Positions 1-6,555 of a stretch of DNA of 32,542 bases are shown here, one piece after another. The stretch is from a virus. Position 1 is the stretch's first letter. Every line of letters starts with the position of its first letter. Made by a program: the position numbers and the translations under genes. Under the pieces are notes generated by a model that worked only from the letters and a program-made list of their open reading frames with translations, was not told where the DNA came from and ran no database searches. The stretch lies in IMG/VR virus record IMGVR_UViG_3300010935_000129, positions 1 through 32,542 of that record; one strand, given 5' to 3'.

Positions 1-10
1 TATTTTTTAT

Positions 11-50
11 TTTTTTATTTTTTTAAAAACTACTAATACTTCCAATACCT
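11..50. repeat. Left copy of the inverted repeat shared by both window ends
   Basis: Read outward on the minus strand, this 40-nt segment aligns with bases 32504-32542 read outward on the plus strand, with 36 matching columns, three mismatches and one single-base gap. It starts with AGGTATTG and ends with AAAAAAATAAAAAA. The extreme first ten bases continue the A/T tract. It lies just past the stop of the last lysis gene. It could be a terminal inverted repeat, a flanking repeat of the late module, or a low-complexity assembly limit. Confidence 0.75.
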
Positions 51-67
51 TCAATACCTTCAATACC
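43..67 (+). repeat. Short tandem repeats (CAATACCTT units)
   Basis: The 9-nt unit caataccttis present at 43-51 and 52-60, with a third partial copy at 61-67; a degenerate copy (taatacttc) precedes them from about 34. The core CAATAC also occurs three times on the minus strand at the right end of the window, in the same inward orientation. The array is non-coding. It looks like a small protein-binding iteron array, but no binding protein can be identified here. Confidence 0.7.
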
Positions 68-74
68 CAACAAA

Positions 75-413
75 CTATTTCTTATAGTCTACTGCAACCC
101 AATCAGATAGGGCTTTATGGTGTGTTGCGCATAGGTTTAACGAAGTAACAGTATCCGCCCACGCTGACAGCACATCAGCTTTACTTACTGGTGGCGAAGG
201 TAGTAGAGCTGCCTTGTCACAAATAAGCATTTCACTTACGGGCTCCTGCCGCAATATCGTTCCATGTATTGATGAACAGCCCATCAATACAAGTAACAGT
301 AGGACAAGTGCTAGGAATGTTACGCAGTTTCTCGCTACGAATCCTATTCCGCTCAAAACTCGATATAGCACGTTGCATAGAAGCTCGTTCCTTAATAACC
401 CTACCTGTTTCAT
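75..413 (-). CDS. Outer-membrane spanin lipoprotein (o-spanin, Rz1-like)
   Basis: This is the outer-membrane half of the spanin complex, which fuses inner and outer membranes in the last step of lysis. The 112-aa product has an unusually long N-terminus, then a hydrophobic stretch (residues 31-44) ending in a lipobox, L-M-G-C with the lipidated Cys at 46. Ser follows the Cys, which fits outer-membrane sorting. The mature part is about 67 aa and has a short proline patch (LPSPP). The gene begins inside the i-spanin gene in another frame and runs 157 nt past its stop, the classic overlapping Rz/Rz1 layout. The ATG at 413 is chosen because a perfect AGGAGG stands six bases upstream. Two extra Cys in the mature part could form intermolecular disulfides (inference). 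Confidence 0.85.
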   Translation of the reverse strand: MKQVGLLRNELLCNVLYRVLSGIGFVARNCVTFLALVLLLLVLMGCSSIHGTILRQEPVSEMLICDKAALLPSPPVSKADVLSAWADTVTSLNLCATHHKALSDWVAVDYKK

Positions 414-597
414 CTGTTGCCTCCTGTATGATGTCCGCAGCCTCTTGACCAGCAGCTATCATAGCAGCCTCTCTAGTTATTGAAGCTGCTTTAAAATCTA
501 GGGCTGCTACGCCCATGTGAATCCTTATACCAGAGCCTATCCCTAGAGCGTAGGCTATGATACACGACAAAACTAATGTCCTACTCAGAAGTAACAT
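232..597 (-). CDS. Inner-membrane spanin (i-spanin, Rz-like)
   Basis: The 121-aa product has an N-terminal signal anchor (about residues 3-25) and then a long charged helix likely to form a coiled coil (about 35-95), the usual i-spanin plan. Two Cys near the C-terminus (PSTCPTVTC) could form the dimer disulfides known in this class. It would span the periplasm and pair with the lipoprotein encoded by the overlapping gene at 75-413. The ATG at 597 has a GAGGGG site eight bases upstream. It overlaps the end of the preceding small gene by 17 nt. The call rests on topology and on the embedded lipoprotein gene, since spanins diverge strongly in sequence. Confidence 0.82.
   Translation of the reverse strand: MLLLSRTLVLSCIIAYALGIGSGIRIHMGVAALDFKAASITREAAMIAAGQEAADIIQEATDETGRVIKERASMQRAISSFERNRIRSEKLRNIPSTCPTVTCIDGLFINTWNDIAAGARK
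420..425 (-). promoter_or_regulatory. Ribosome binding site of the embedded o-spanin gene
   Basis: A perfect AGGAGG lies six bases upstream of the ATG at 413, inside the i-spanin reading frame. It fixes the start of the embedded o-spanin gene and is one of the strongest Shine-Dalgarno sites in the window. Confidence 0.8.
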
Positions 598-751
598 ATT
601 GCAGCCCCTCGTTATCTATGTTGTACACATCTTCACTAACATCTTCCAGCATGGCGAGCAGGTCTTCAGTTGTCATACTTGGATTATCTCTACGCAGAGC
701 GGAGAATATGTCGAGCTGACTTTCCGTAAGGCTATCCATACTGCTGACCAT
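581..751 (-). CDS. Small acidic protein in the lysis cassette
   Basis: This 56-aa protein is acidic, Ser/Met-rich at its N-terminus and mostly helical in appearance (LTESQLDIFSALRR, then TTEDLLAMLEDVSEDV). It has no membrane segment or recognised motif. I chose the ATG at 751, four bases after the holin stop, because GGGAG lies nine bases upstream; an in-frame ATG at 790 would overlap the holin by 35 nt and lacks a site. It sits between the holin and the i-spanin, overlapping the latter by 17 nt. A lysis accessory role, for example a holin or amidase modulator, is only a guess from position. Confidence 0.6.
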   Translation of the reverse strand: MVSSMDSLTESQLDIFSALRRDNPSMTTEDLLAMLEDVSEDVYNIDNEGLQYVTSE

Positions 752-755
752 GCTA

Positions 756-1097
756 CTATGCTCCCGTGTAGCCTGACATGTACTTGCCAAGACTACGCAT
801 CCAAGGAAGGGCGGCTTCTCTTAGCAGCCAAAACAATAGCGCACTCCGAGCCATGGCTGCTACCATGCCTACAGCAACGCCTATCAGTGCCCCGCTAGCA
901 TCCTGTGCCAGCATGGTGTAGCCAGTAAGCGCACCCAGAACATACGGCACTAGCCTAAACAATATTTGGCTGCGCTCCGCAACAGAAAGCAACGCCGCTA
1001 ACTGTGTTCCTACCACTGAAACCAAGGCTACCCAAAGGATGTCCACTCCGCCTAAGTAGTTCACCCACTCCATAACTAATGTGGATACTTCTTTCAT
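756..1097 (-). CDS. Putative holin, three transmembrane helices
   Basis: Holins form timed lesions in the inner membrane so that the endolysin can reach the cell wall. The 113-aa product has three hydrophobic segments at about residues 18-38, 46-64 and 69-92, as in class I holins, and a short C-terminal tail with Arg/Lys. It follows the amidase by one base and precedes the spanins, the usual position. GGGGAT upstream of the ATG at 1097 overlaps the amidase C-terminus and serves as ribosome site. I recognise no sequence family beyond topology and context; a different small phage membrane protein cannot be excluded. Confidence 0.75.
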   Translation of the reverse strand: MKEVSTLVMEWVNYLGGVDILWVALVSVVGTQLAALLSVAERSQILFRLVPYVLGALTGYTMLAQDASGALIGVAVGMVAAMARSALLFWLLREAALPWMRSLGKYMSGYTGA

Positions 1098-1098
1098 A

Positions 1099-1704
1099 TT
1101 AATCCCCTATTTGCCTAAGTAATTCTATAACACTTTTAAGCACAGCGTCTACCACCATGTTGTGCCTTCCACCCACCAAAAACTGCTTTACCTCCGCCTC
1201 ATTATCCATAAAGAAGGGCTCCAATATAAAGCTTGGGCACTTTGTTTTAGCTAAGAAATAATCTGGGACAGTCCCGTCACCCCAATACCAACCTTCCTGA
1301 CCGCCGTTATCTCTAATAGATAGCGTATCAGCAATAGAACGGCTGGCTCCAGCAGCTTGGCGTGAGCGTACTAAACTGTTTGGGTAGTACATGACGCAGC
1401 AGCCATGCCCCCGTGAGCTATCTCTGTCCATCGGGTCAGTGTGGTCACTATCTGCATTGAAGTGGAGCTCTACCGCTAGTTTGGGTGACTTTTTATTTAT
1501 AGAAACCACTTTGCTTGGAAGCTTACCACTCACTACTGAAGCAGCACAGCCAAGCTTCTTTAGTTCAACAGCAACATCTTTCAACACCGCAGTAGCTACA
1601 TCATACTCATTAAACTGAGGGTAGTGCGGCGACACTTTTCCTTTTTTATCTTTGTGGTGTCCAACGGATAGTACCACATCAAATCTTTCTTTTCTTAGCG
1701 TCAT
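1099..1704 (-). CDS. N-acetylmuramoyl-L-alanine amidase (endolysin, Amidase_3 type)
   Basis: It cuts the bond between N-acetylmuramic acid and L-alanine in peptidoglycan. The 201-aa protein shows the Amidase_3 zinc-site pattern: His16/His17 after the first strand (LSVGHHKD), Glu33 (QFNEYD), His81 (VELHFNA), and a catalytic Glu162 (FILEPFF). It is a single-domain enzyme without a separate wall-binding domain or signal peptide, so export needs the holin, the next gene. The ATG at 1704 lies four bases after the upstream stop, with GAGGAT as ribosome site. It opens the lysis cassette amidase - holin - small acidic protein - spanins. This is the best-defined enzyme assignment at the left end. Confidence 0.92.
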   Translation of the reverse strand: MTLRKERFDVVLSVGHHKDKKGKVSPHYPQFNEYDVATAVLKDVAVELKKLGCAASVVSGKLPSKVVSINKKSPKLAVELHFNADSDHTDPMDRDSSRGHGCCVMYYPNSLVRSRQAAGASRSIADTLSIRDNGGQEGWYWGDGTVPDYFLAKTKCPSFILEPFFMDNEAEVKQFLVGGRHNMVVDAVLKSVIELLRQIGD

Positions 1705-1708
1705 AATA

Positions 1709-1999
1709 TCATCCTCGCATTCCTAAATATTCAACAGTAGTCAAAGGCTGGTCAACTACATTCATGTGCTGCACTACATCTGAAATATCCCAAGGTACGC
1801 GGGCTACCATCGTGTAGCTGCCCCTTGGTAGAACGATGCTGCATTGGTACACAGCGCCAGCTACCTCAATGAAGGGTATACTGGACAATACAACGATGCC
1901 CACACTATCTACAATGTTCGCAGTGATGCTAGAAGAAGCCCCCGCACTAGCCAAAGGGCTAGTGATTACAGCAGTAAACTCTTTATTGCTATACAACAT
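1709..1999 (-). CDS. Small beta-rich virion protein, function unknown
   Basis: The 96-aa product is rich in alternating hydrophobic and small residues and looks like a compact beta-sandwich. It has no transmembrane segment and no family I recognise. The ATG at 1999 overlaps the preceding gene by 11 nt (its stop TAG lies inside the new frame), which suggests coupled translation. It is the last gene before the endolysin and follows the fibre and chaperone-like genes. A role as a small tail or fibre-associated protein is inferred from position only. Confidence 0.6.
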   Translation of the reverse strand: MLYSNKEFTAVITSPLASAGASSSITANIVDSVGIVVLSSIPFIEVAGAVYQCSIVLPRGSYTMVARVPWDISDVVQHMNVVDQPLTTVEYLGMRG

Positions 2000-2495
2000 A
2001 CACTGCGCTCTTTATATCTTGGTATGTCATGGAATCAAGCTGGGCTATCTGTGTCATCATTCTTAGATACACGTATGCCCTAGCTTGAACAGCATCTACA
2101 TGAGCCACCCGAACTTGTGATGCCGTGTGCGGAGACACACCCACATCAGTGACACAAAGGAATGTATCCGACGTGGCGGTATTTGAGCACACAGCTTGGG
2201 CTGTAAGATAGTCGAACGCTTCATTGTCTCCAGAGTAATGGAGAAGAGTTCCTGTGGCAGCACTAAAAAACCCCCCTGTTTGTATGGCTGTTCCTGCACC
2301 CAACCTTATGCGTGCAGTAGCTTTCCTTATTTCTCTTTTCCTAGCTACAATAACAACACTTAGGTCTAACAGGTTCTGCGGTATAGGGCTAGACTGCCAC
2401 ACAATATCTGCGTATTGGGCTCCGCTCCCTGACCATACTGCATCAGGGTACTGAGAAACAAGAATTTCTGCGTATGTTGCTTGCTCTATACTCAT
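1989..2495 (-). CDS. Putative tail-fibre assembly or chaperone-like protein
   Basis: The 168-aa product has a short N-terminal part (SIEQATYAEILVSQYPDAVW) that resembles fibre-assembly-type proteins, then a helix starting with a Lys/Arg cluster (VARKREIRKATARIRL), and a middle part with W-less beta segments and a C-terminal helix rich in Ala and Val (HVDAVQARAYVYLR). The overall order recalls the DUF4376-type phage tail proteins, which usually lie next to fibre genes; this is a weak resemblance by eye. It starts by ATGA overlap with the receptor-binding candidate upstream. If the resemblance holds, it would act during fibre assembly in the cytoplasm or stay bound to the tip. Confidence 0.5.
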   Translation of the reverse strand: MSIEQATYAEILVSQYPDAVWSGSGAQYADIVWQSSPIPQNLLDLSVVIVARKREIRKATARIRLGAGTAIQTGGFFSAATGTLLHYSGDNEAFDYLTAQAVCSNTATSDTFLCVTDVGVSPHTASQVRVAHVDAVQARAYVYLRMMTQIAQLDSMTYQDIKSAVYVV

Positions 2496-3064
2496 TTTAT
2501 ACAGACAAATTTTGCTGCTAAGTATGTGTACTTAGTGCCGTCAGCATCGCCATGCTCAGATTCTGGGGCATCGACATGCCCAGAAGTTAAGTAAGCCTCG
2601 AATCTAAGGTAGGATGGTTGCTGTATATCAAACATACCATACAGCGTGATTATGCCATTCCCGCTAGTAGACGTTGCTAGAACTACGTTAGTAGCCACAT
2701 CAACCAAACGTATATTGCCTTTACCCGCAGCGTGTGAGCTGAAGCTCCAGAGACCAGCAGGAACTAAAAAATCATCCCCTGCTATATTCCCTATGTTGGC
2801 TGGCACAGATACTAGCCTATTAATCGGGCGGGCTCGCCATTCGTCATCGTCAACGGAACCAAAGCTGTTGCGCTCATCAAACAACCACATGGTTGCACCA
2901 GCATGTCCATCGGTACGTAGCGTGCCATCAAGTAAAGCTTCGCTTATTGCGTACACTTCCTTAGCATCTTGCAGGGTAGCAAACTTTCTGCTCCCCCCAC
3001 TTACAATTGTTATCCCAGATACGGGGTCTATGAAATCAGCGCCATCATTAAATACGGTAATCAA
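2492..3064 (-). CDS. Putative receptor-binding protein with jelly-roll-like C-terminus
   Basis: The 190-aa product has a C-terminal region (about residues 90-190) with VPAGLWSFSSHAAG, then VATNVVLATSTSG and an LxGxFDIxxPxYLRF stretch. This matches the strand pattern of the C1q/TNF-like jelly-roll tips common on phage fibres. The residues before it include a surface-exposed acidic loop (SVDDDEWRARP). It starts with TTG at 3064, overlapping the previous stop as TTGA. The TTG is supported by AGGAGAG about six bases upstream. It follows another small fibre-type protein and precedes the chaperone-like gene. Binding to host cell surface sugars or proteins is inferred. Confidence 0.55.
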   Translation of the reverse strand: MITVFNDGADFIDPVSGITIVSGGSRKFATLQDAKEVYAISEALLDGTLRTDGHAGATMWLFDERNSFGSVDDDEWRARPINRLVSVPANIGNIAGDDFLVPAGLWSFSSHAAGKGNIRLVDVATNVVLATSTSGNGIITLYGMFDIQQPSYLRFEAYLTSGHVDAPESEHGDADGTKYTYLAAKFVCIK

Positions 3065-3678
3065 AGTGCTCTCCTGTAGTAGGCATCAATGTACAAAGTA
3101 TCTGCATCAAGACTTCCTTTGAGCTTGATACGAAGTACGCCAGATACATTCTGAGCTATATTATATGTTGCTCTTCCTGATACTGACAGCGCTAGGGAGA
3201 CTAGCGTACCCGTATCGTCTTCTAAGTCAATAACGCCACTGCTACTTATAGAGCCGTGCATGGATACATGAGTTAGTTTTCCTGTGATGAGATGTCCTGC
3301 GTCACCCTGCATTTTGTATGCTACAGGCATGGTGTCTCCACCTTCTACATGCCGACCAGCCCAAGATACTACAGCTTCGCTAGAGGCAAGGCTATCTGTC
3401 GCGCTGAATAGTACACCACTTGGTGAGCTTACACGAATGTCTGCCAATCTAGTGGCTACATCAAGAACATTTTGTGGTAGTGCGGATGCACCAAAAGACA
3501 CCCACCCCGTGTCAGATAATTGCCACAGGGTGGGCGGTGTTGTTTGGATATATAATGTTGAAGCAGGGACTGCACCAACCTCTAGGGCTGGTACAGTAGT
3601 TCCGTACAGTATTCCAGTTGTATCATCGAAGGTTATTCCGTCGCCTAGGTCGAAGCACCTACTAAGATTAGGGAACAC
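3061..3678 (-). CDS. Putative fibre-tip or receptor-binding protein
   Basis: The 205-aa product has an N-terminal part with a strand pattern of fibre attachment domains (LYIQTTPPTLWQLSDTGWVSFG), followed by a beta-rich C-terminal half (about 115-205) ending in LYIDAYYRRAL. The gene starts with GTG directly after the TAA of the long fibre gene, so translation is probably coupled. No convincing Shine-Dalgarno site precedes it. Together with the next gene it forms a pair of fibre-tip candidates. I do not recognise a named family; an adhesin role follows from position and fold impression. Confidence 0.55.
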   Translation of the reverse strand: MFPNLSRCFDLGDGITFDDTTGILYGTTVPALEVGAVPASTLYIQTTPPTLWQLSDTGWVSFGASALPQNVLDVATRLADIRVSSPSGVLFSATDSLASSEAVVSWAGRHVEGGDTMPVAYKMQGDAGHLITGKLTHVSMHGSISSSGVIDLEDDTGTLVSLALSVSGRATYNIAQNVSGVLRIKLKGSLDADTLYIDAYYRRAL

Positions 3679-5166
3679 TTAGATTGCTTGACGACGGCAC
3701 CGCGCAATGACTGGAATAGCTGAAGTAATAGCAATCTGCATTACTTGTGCTGCGCCCACGCCGTTGAGCACGACATCGACATTAAGACCATTGATTTCAG
3801 TACCCACTTTGTTTTTACCATAACGAGAACCATCCACATTATTAGCATCCGCAATAGTTGTTCCATTGTGCAATGCGTCAATAGTAAAGGATTCACGGTT
3901 GCCCACGTTAGCAGCATCTTCAACAACCACTTTCCATGTTGCCATTACTGCTGCATCAACAGGCACACTGTCTAGTGTTAGGTTAGTAGAAGCCACAATT
4001 ACTGCAACATCAGTGTTGGTAGATGAAATAGCAGCGTCAAGTAGTGCAATAGCCGCTGTTACATTAGCAGCGCCATCAACATAGCCAGTGCCCAACCAAG
4101 TACCTGTTCCAACTTTAGCGTCTACAGTTGCAATAGATGCAACAGCAGCAGCCACTTGGGTATCAAGCACTTGTAGGGACTGCACAACGCTTACTGCTGC
4201 ACCTAAGTAATTGGTAGCAACTAAGGAAGGGAAGGTTCCGTTAGCATTGAATCCAGAGCTTGTGTTCATAACATTCTGCTTACTTCCTACAGCAGCGAGA
4301 GCTGAATCAAGTAAGTCAGTAGCATTCACGATAGACGTTGCTGTGGAAATGTACGTTGCTGAAGCATTTGCAGTATACGTTCCAGAGGCGTTGAGACCAC
4401 TTCCAGATGTGACGGCATTGATTAAGTTTGTGTTTGCAGCAATAGCACTACCATTACTGTTTCCTGTTGATATAACAGCCGCCAAAGCAGCGTCCAGCTT
4501 ACCTACAGCAGTTTCTAAGTTGTCACCATTAGCTACAGTAATTGTAGATGTATATGATGGAAGCAAGGAGCCAGCAGTTGCTTTGCCCATAAAGGCACGC
4601 ATAGCAATGTCTTCAGCGTTAGATTGCTGACCAATCCATAACCACACACCAGCATTACCAAACAACCACTCTTGACCTGCATGTGTGCCATTGATAACAG
4701 CCAAGCGGTCTCCAGCAGTTGGCGTGTTCGTATCTTCGATAAGAGTCCACGCCCCTACAGTACCGCCAATAATGTATATGTTGGCTACGTCAGGAAGTGT
4801 TAGCCCTGTGTACAACACTCTATCGTTAGCTGAAATAGCTACGCCGTCTACAGTGTTTGATGTGTTCATAGCAGTAAGTGCAGCAGTAACAGATGTGGTT
4901 ACTGCATCAAGTGCTAGCGCAGGCTCTCTCCAACTATCTGCTGTTGGTATACCAGCGATGTCAGCTACAGTTGCTGAGCGAACCCAGTTAGCGACACCAG
5001 CGCCAACAGCAAACTTATGGTACTTGTCTCCAGTTGCTGTGTTTGACCAAGACGAGCCTCGTCCTGCGGCATCTGCATTGACACCAGTGGGCAGACCAAT
5101 ACCTGACAGATAGCTAATATTGCCATCTGTGAAGCCGCCTAGTACCTCAAATAAACTAATTCCCAT
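3679..5166 (-). CDS. Tail fibre protein with helical shaft repeats
   Basis: The 495-aa product is Ala/Thr/Asn-rich. Its N-terminal half (about 1-190) includes a domain with SANDRVLYTG, IYIIGGTVGAW and HAGQEWLFGNAG, seen in phage fibres. The middle (about 205-400) repeats a pattern of the type DNLETAVGKLDAALAAV four times with drift, typical of trimeric fibre shafts. The C-terminal 95 residues include VVVEDAANVGNRESFTIDALHNG and a basic end (ARCRRQAI). The start at 5166 has AGGAGAAC upstream, the same type of site as the capsid gene. It is followed at once by two small tip candidates and a chaperone-like gene. The role is adsorption at the tail tip; the exact receptor is unknown. Confidence 0.72.
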   Translation of the reverse strand: MGISLFEVLGGFTDGNISYLSGIGLPTGVNADAAGRGSSWSNTATGDKYHKFAVGAGVANWVRSATVADIAGIPTADSWREPALALDAVTTSVTAALTAMNTSNTVDGVAISANDRVLYTGLTLPDVANIYIIGGTVGAWTLIEDTNTPTAGDRLAVINGTHAGQEWLFGNAGVWLWIGQQSNAEDIAMRAFMGKATAGSLLPSYTSTITVANGDNLETAVGKLDAALAAVISTGNSNGSAIAANTNLINAVTSGSGLNASGTYTANASATYISTATSIVNATDLLDSALAAVGSKQNVMNTSSGFNANGTFPSLVATNYLGAAVSVVQSLQVLDTQVAAAVASIATVDAKVGTGTWLGTGYVDGAANVTAAIALLDAAISSTNTDVAVIVASTNLTLDSVPVDAAVMATWKVVVEDAANVGNRESFTIDALHNGTTIADANNVDGSRYGKNKVGTEINGLNVDVVLNGVGAAQVMQIAITSAIPVIARCRRQAI

Positions 5167-5176
5167 AATCGTTCTC

Positions 5177-5446
5177 CTATATTTGTATAGAGGTAGATGC
5201 TAACTGTGAGTAAACATCTACCGTAAGAACTCCTGCTCCACTAAAAGTCAGTGCTAAATCATTTCCACTTGTTGTGGCGTATACTACATTAATACTATCT
5301 CCTACGATACCAAAGATAGTAAAGTACCGTCCTACTTTAGTAACATCCATCATTGCTTCCAGTGAACCAGCCCGAAGATGCACAGTAAATTTACCAAAGG
5401 AAGGTAAAGGGACTATAGCGGTTGCTCCGCTATTTATGGATAACAA
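5177..5446 (-). CDS. Small beta-rich tail-associated protein (TTG start)
   Basis: The 89-aa product reads as a string of short beta strands (FGKFTVHLRAG, YFTIFGIVGDSINVVYATTSG, LALTFSGAGVLTVDVYS). I know no family for it. I place the start at TTG 5446 because GGAG lies about six bases upstream. The alternative ATG at 5488 would overlap the upstream gene by 59 nt and has no properly spaced site. The gene overlaps its upstream neighbour by 17 nt and ends ten bases before the fibre gene. It is likely a fibre-base or collar component by position. Confidence 0.55.
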   Translation of the reverse strand: MLSINSGATAIVPLPSFGKFTVHLRAGSLEAMMDVTKVGRYFTIFGIVGDSINVVYATTSGNDLALTFSGAGVLTVDVYSQLASTSIQI

Positions 5447-5624
5447 AGTTATCTCCAGTTGCAGATTCAATGATATTGCCAATATCATCCTGAACTACTT
5501 CAATGGTGATGCTAGCTAGCACTGTGTTTGTATTCTGGGGGTGTGAGGAAGTAGTTGATGACAGCACCAAAAGTACGTCGCTTCCTACGACAGTGTGCGT
5601 GGATGTTTTGATAGTGCTAAGCAT
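5430..5624 (-). CDS. Small hypothetical tail-associated protein
   Basis: The 64-aa product is Ser/Thr-rich with beta-prone segments (VLLVLSSTTSS, VLASITIEVVQDD). The ATG at 5624 overlaps the previous gene by eight bases and is the natural start; an in-frame ATG at 5675 would overlap by 59 nt. No clear ribosome site is seen, so coupling to the upstream gene is likely. I do not recognise a family. It belongs to a chain of four very small proteins between the giant gene and the fibre gene. Confidence 0.55.
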   Translation of the reverse strand: MLSTIKTSTHTVVGSDVLLVLSSTTSSHPQNTNTVLASITIEVVQDDIGNIIESATGDNFVIHK

Positions 5625-5928
5625 AAGTGGCTGCCAATCTATCTGCCCAGACACTGGTGAATGTATCCGCGCCAACTACTAAGGTGTCTCCAGATATGGT
5701 ATCAACCTTCCTTATTCTCCATACAGGAAGGTGTTGGGCAGCTCCTGCCACCTTAGATACACCAATATATCTTGTGCTGGCACCGACATAATCTTCTAGG
5801 AAGGATGCCAGAGCACCAGCTCCGACGTACACTGTCTGTCGCACAACTGTCCCCGCTGTTATAACAAGAGGAGCAGGCGACTCTTGCTGAACAACAATGT
5901 TTCTAGAGGACACCTCTACAACAAACAT
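5617..5928 (-). CDS. Small virion protein of a common phage family
   Basis: The 103-aa product has a C-terminal half (YIGVSKVAGAAQ, then PVWRIRKVDT and FTSVWADRLAATYA) whose pattern I recall from many phage proteins encoded near fibre genes, with Y-I-G, x-W-x-I and W-x-x-R near the end. Its molecular role is not known to me. It follows the preceding gene by four bases, with only a weak AAG element before the ATG at 5928. It overlaps the next small gene by eight bases. Likely a small structural piece of the tail or fibre base. Confidence 0.6.
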   Translation of the reverse strand: MFVVEVSSRNIVVQQESPAPLVITAGTVVRQTVYVGAGALASFLEDYVGASTRYIGVSKVAGAAQHLPVWRIRKVDTISGDTLVVGADTFTSVWADRLAATYA

Positions 5929-5932
5929 AAAG

Positions 5933-6286
5933 CTATCTTGTTATCTCATGAGATAGAGTGACAGCGCCTTGAAGTAGGCGGGTAACAACACCTTGGCTAT
6001 CTGCAATCTCTAAATCGTACTTAGCCGTGGTGAAATCTAATGCTGAAGTTTCCACTGCGCTAAGATGTATATGAATAGTTCCCGCTGCTCCGCCAAGCGT
6101 TACTTCTCCACTGTCTGTAGATATATCAACTAGAGCCAGTGGAGAGCTGTAGTCCTCACGAACCTGCATTCGAGCAGAGTATCCCGTCAAGTCCACGGGT
6201 GTACCAATGTTATCTTTGTAGGTCAACGTCCAAAAGAAGTCCGCACCTTGCTCAATAACTGGCATATCATAATCAGCAGCAGCCAC
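5933..6286 (-). CDS. Small immunoglobulin-like phage structural protein
   Basis: The 117-aa product follows a pattern that I know from many tailed phages: a start like DMPVIEQGADFFW, then VDLTGYSARMQVRE, then a strand-turn region ending in TRLLQGAVTLSHEITR. This suggests one beta-sandwich. It is commonly encoded close to fibres and the end of the structural cluster, but its role is unknown. It starts with GTG at 6286 in a TAGTG overlap with the membrane protein gene. AGGAG lies eight bases before that GTG, inside the upstream coding sequence. Confident as a real gene, low on function. Confidence 0.7.
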   Translation of the reverse strand: MAAADYDMPVIEQGADFFWTLTYKDNIGTPVDLTGYSARMQVREDYSSPLALVDISTDSGEVTLGGAAGTIHIHLSAVETSALDFTTAKYDLEIADSQGVVTRLLQGAVTLSHEITR

Positions 6287-6555
6287 TATAAATCTCCTTT
6301 CTCATGCTTCCGTACCCTCTCTTCAAGTATGGTAAGCCTGTGCTCTATTTTCTTTGTTTCCGTGATGAGTGAGTTTACGTTTATCAACCTGACTTTTACT
6401 TCTGCCATTGACACATTAAGAGCATTCAACTCCATAATAACCTTGCCTTGACCTTCAACGAACCTAATGCCCTGCCAAGACAGTAGCCCAAGTATAACGG
6501 TTACTGCTAGTGTTCTCCAGTGTGTCTCTATAGCCACCTGTTCCTTACTATCCAT
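6286..6555 (-). CDS. Small membrane protein with coiled-coil tail
   Basis: The 89-aa product has one transmembrane segment (about residues 13-32, LAVTVILGLLSWQGIRFV) and then a continuous charged helix with heptads (about 40-86), ending in a basic stretch. The ATG is placed at 6555, forming TGATG with the giant gene stop; a TTG one codon earlier is less likely. The topology fits a small holin-like, antiholin-like or spanin-like protein, yet the lysis cassette lies 4.5 kb away. It might also be a membrane anchor used with the giant protein. I recognise no specific family. Confidence 0.6.
   Translation of the reverse strand: MDSKEQVAIETHWRTLAVTVILGLLSWQGIRFVEGQGKVIMELNALNVSMAEVKVRLINVNSLITETKKIEHRLTILEERVRKHEKGDL

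Noticed and set aside
752-790. Longer start at 790 for the acidic lysis-cassette gene.
   Set aside because: It has no ribosome site and overlaps the holin by 35 nt; ATG 751 has GGGAG at a suitable distance.
5625-5675. Longer start at 5675 for the 64-aa tail-associated gene.
   Set aside because: It would overlap the upstream gene by 59 nt; the ATG at 5624 gives the short overlap usual in this operon.
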